Shown here: positions 6,622-7,812 of the stretch, one piece after another | Position numbering within the stretch: the first letter of the stretch is position 1 | Layout of the letters: every line of letters begins with the position of its first letter | Origin: Candidatus Kaiserbacteria bacterium | GTDB taxonomy: Bacteria; Patescibacteriota; Minisyncoccia; Phycocordibacterales; UBA12088 | Reading direction: 5' to 3' | Assembly (NCBI GenBank): GCA_003561715.1 | Contig: PWVU01000060.1 | Span: forward strand, 1 to 7,812 | DNA: 7,812 nt | Made by a program: the position numbers and the translations under genes | The notes under the pieces: generated by a model | What the model was told of the DNA's origin: nothing | The model's input: only the letters and a program-made list of their open reading frames with translations | Database searches by the model: none

Positions 6622-6630
6622 TGCTATTCT
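6622..6630 (+). promoter_or_regulatory. Extended -10 of smpB
   Basis: TG-C-TATTCT ends 7 bases before the smpB ATG at 6638, placing the transcription start on or next to the A of the start codon. The intervening TGCCGCA has no ribosome binding site. A clear -35 box is not seen. Confidence 0.5.
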
Positions 6631-6637
6631 TGCCGCA

Positions 6638-7084
6638 ATGGCGCTGATACGCAACAAAAAGGCGAGCCTGAACTTTGAGCTTCTTGAGCGGTTCGAGGCG
6701 GGTATTGAGATGCGCGGGTTTGAGGTGAAATCCGTGCGCATGGGTCGTGGCAAACTCGAGGGTGCGCATGTGGTGGTGCGCGGAGGCGAAGCGTATCTTA
6801 TCGGCGCCGACATTCCCGCGTACCAAAAAGCCAACGCACCCAAAGACTTCGACTCCCTACGCCCTCGCCGACTACTCCTTTCCAAGAGAGAGATAGGAGA
6901 GATCTTGGGTGCCGAATCGCAAAAAGGCCAGACCGTGGTCGCGGTTTCGATCTACGCAAAAGGTCCGAAGCTCAAGCTTGAGTGCGCGATCGCCCGCGGC
7001 AAAAAGAAATACGACAAACGCGAAACGCTCAAGAAAAAAGCGATGAAGCGCGATATCGAGCGGGAAGTTAAGGGTAGAGGTTAG
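6638..7084 (+). CDS. smpB: SsrA-binding protein SmpB
   Basis: Binds tmRNA (ssrA) and delivers it to stalled ribosomes in trans-translation, where it mimics the missing tRNA anticodon and codon. The 148-aa length is typical. Recognisable blocks: NKKASLNFELLERFEAGIEM near 6-25 (NKKA then the ExGIxL-type strand), GFEVKSVRMGRGKLEGAHV at 27-45 (EVKS(L/V)R is a hallmark), GEAYLIGADIPAYQKAN at 50-66, RPRRLLLSKREI at 75-86, and the basic C-terminal tail with KKKYDKRETLKKKAMKRDIERE, which enters the ribosomal mRNA path. Start ATG 6638 fits the family N-terminus exactly. An extended -10 motif just upstream suggests a leaderless message. The tmRNA gene is not in this window. The symporter gene begins 57 bases after the stop, in the same direction. 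Confidence 0.97.
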   Translation: MALIRNKKASLNFELLERFEAGIEMRGFEVKSVRMGRGKLEGAHVVVRGGEAYLIGADIPAYQKANAPKDFDSLRPRRLLLSKREIGEILGAESQKGQTVVAVSIYAKGPKLKLECAIARGKKKYDKRETLKKKAMKRDIEREVKGRG

Positions 7085-7141
7085 GTGCAAGGAATTAAAA
7101 CAATTTTGAGATTTGCTTTTTTACTTTTGATTTTTACTCAC

Positions 7142-7577
7142 ATGACCACTCTCTTCACCCTCCTCTTTCTCTATATAACCCTTCTTATCGGCGTGTCGTG
7201 GTGGACATCGCGAAAGAGCAGTGACGAAGATTTTCTTATCGCAGGACGCACACGCGGGACAGTAGCCATACTCTTCTCCAAGTACGCAGGTTCGGTCGGT
7301 GTGGGATGGTTTCTCATTTACACGGGCTATGTGTACCAATTCGGTCTTTCGTCTCTAGCTTTTCTAGGCGGTCTTATCATGTCGTTCACACTATTTGCAC
7401 TTTGGGCAACACCTCGTATCCGAGCACTACTGAAAGATGAACGGCCATATACGCAAGGAGACTTGGTCGAAAGACAGACTCATAGCATTTCAGCACGAAC
7501 ACTAACCGACTCGGTAAGTATTGTCATAGCCGCACTTTTCATTCTTATCTCACTTATCGGTGGCGCCAAGATCATTA
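7142..7577 (+). pseudogene. Sodium:solute symporter, interrupted by an IS element
   Basis: The N-terminal third of a sodium:solute symporter (SSS family, PutP/PanF-like), which would take up an organic solute with Na+. About 145 native residues remain of a usual 450-550. TM1 is at about 2-20 (TTLFTLLFLYITLLIGVSWW), followed by SRKSSDEDFLIAGRTRG (23-39), the hallmark loop of the family. SKYAGSVGVGWFLIYTGYVYQFGLSSL spans TM2 (46-72), a third helix lies at 73-90, the QGDLVERQ segment at 105-112 and a fourth helix at 122-143 ending GGAKII. After codon 145 the sequence becomes the end of an IS5-type element. The frame happens to stay open to the window end, but those residues read transposase DNA in antisense and are not symporter. 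Upstream GTG 7085 and TTG 7127 are in frame, but ATG 7142 fits the family's start. The rest of the gene may lie past the IS, beyond this window. Whether the break is fixed or a variant in a population cannot be told here. Confidence 0.87.
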
Positions 7578-7812
7578 GACCTGTTCCCCAATACCTCCCC
7601 ACAACCACACCCCACCTCTCTCGCCTCGGTCAGGCGCCCCTCTGGAGAAGATGCCAGTTCCACAGACCCGCACACAACCGGGTAAGTCGGTCCTCATCAA
7701 GTCCCATTTTCATACGCAAGCGGTCAACAAGGATACGAAACCGCTTCATACCTCCAATAGCATGCTCAACCACGATACGCAGTGACGCAATGACGCGGTT
7801 GTTCTCTCGTTC
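7578..7812 (-). mobile_element. IS5-family insertion sequence, one end (partial)
   Basis: The element enters the symporter gene at about 7574-7578. Its terminus reads GACCTGTTCCCC on the plus strand, like the GACCT-type ends of several IS5-family groups, preceded by ATTA, which could contain a 2-4 base target duplication (TTA or TA). Only the transposase 3' end and 52 bases of terminal region lie in the window, so the second inverted repeat and the duplication cannot be checked. The exact end could be off by a few bases. Confidence 0.75.
7630..7812 (-). CDS. IS5-family transposase, C-terminal fragment (5' end beyond window)
   Basis: The last 60 residues of a DDE transposase, ending in the TGA at 7630-7632 and running off the window's right edge. 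It reads ERENNRVIASLRIVVEHAIG, then GMKRFRIL and, near the end, LCAGLWNWHLL. This matches the C-terminal region of IS5-family (DDE_Tnp_4-like) transposases, where RxVVEHxIGxxKRFRIL holds the catalytic Glu (here Glu16 of the fragment) and ICAGLWNxHL closes the fold. The encoded enzyme cuts and inserts its own element. It is antisense to the interrupted symporter. The surviving part has no stop or frameshift, so the copy could be intact. Confidence 0.92.
   Translation of the reverse strand, partial: ERENNRVIASLRIVVEHAIGGMKRFRILVDRLRMKMGLDEDRLTRLCAGLWNWHLLQRGA

Noticed and set aside
7121..7339. 72-codon minus-strand frame
   Set aside because: It is antisense to the start of the symporter and has no family features.

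Overview
The window looks like part of a Candidate Phyla Radiation (Patescibacteria, Parcubacteria-like) genome. The evidence is indirect: a class I fructose-bisphosphate aldolase, a small patatin-like hydrolase, a secreted bactofilin-type repeat protein fused to membrane helices, almost no Shine-Dalgarno sequences, and short gaps between genes. TGA is a true stop here (the ATGA overlap of the ABC genes), so the genetic code is standard. The phylum call is an inference; no rRNA or other taxonomic marker is present.

Layout. Bases 1-197 hold no gene I can name. Bases 198-716 (minus) hold a broken DUF805-type membrane protein gene with a frameshift in a run of seven A residues. Bases 822-3559 (minus) carry a compact cluster that reads, in transcription order: a secreted beta-repeat protein with C-terminal membrane helices (387 aa), a YadG-type ABC ATPase, and a YadH-type ABC permease joined to the ATPase by an ATGA overlap. 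Bases 3630-4295 (minus) encode an uncharacterised single-anchor exported protein with a strongly conserved WGCGTxC segment. Bases 4409-5425 (minus) encode class I fructose-bisphosphate aldolase with all catalytic residues. A 192-base divergent region with two small palindromes separates it from a plus-strand block: a patatin-like hydrolase (5618-6556), SmpB (6638-7084) and a sodium:solute symporter starting at 7142.

The symporter is cut after about 145 codons, near base 7577, by an IS5-family insertion sequence lying in the opposite orientation. The C-terminal 60 residues of its transposase (7630-7812, minus) run off the window. The symporter frame stays open by chance into the IS and off the window edge, which hides both features from a simple ORF scan.

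Several genes (the repeat protein, the patatin-like gene and smpB) have an extended -10 motif (TGnTAnnnT) ending about 6-7 bases before the ATG and no ribosome binding site, which suggests leaderless transcripts. Functionally the window mixes central carbon metabolism (aldolase), ribosome rescue (SmpB), envelope or export functions (ABC exporter, repeat protein, exported protein, patatin) and solute uptake (disrupted symporter). I see no CRISPR array, tRNA, rRNA, or clear defence or biosynthetic system.
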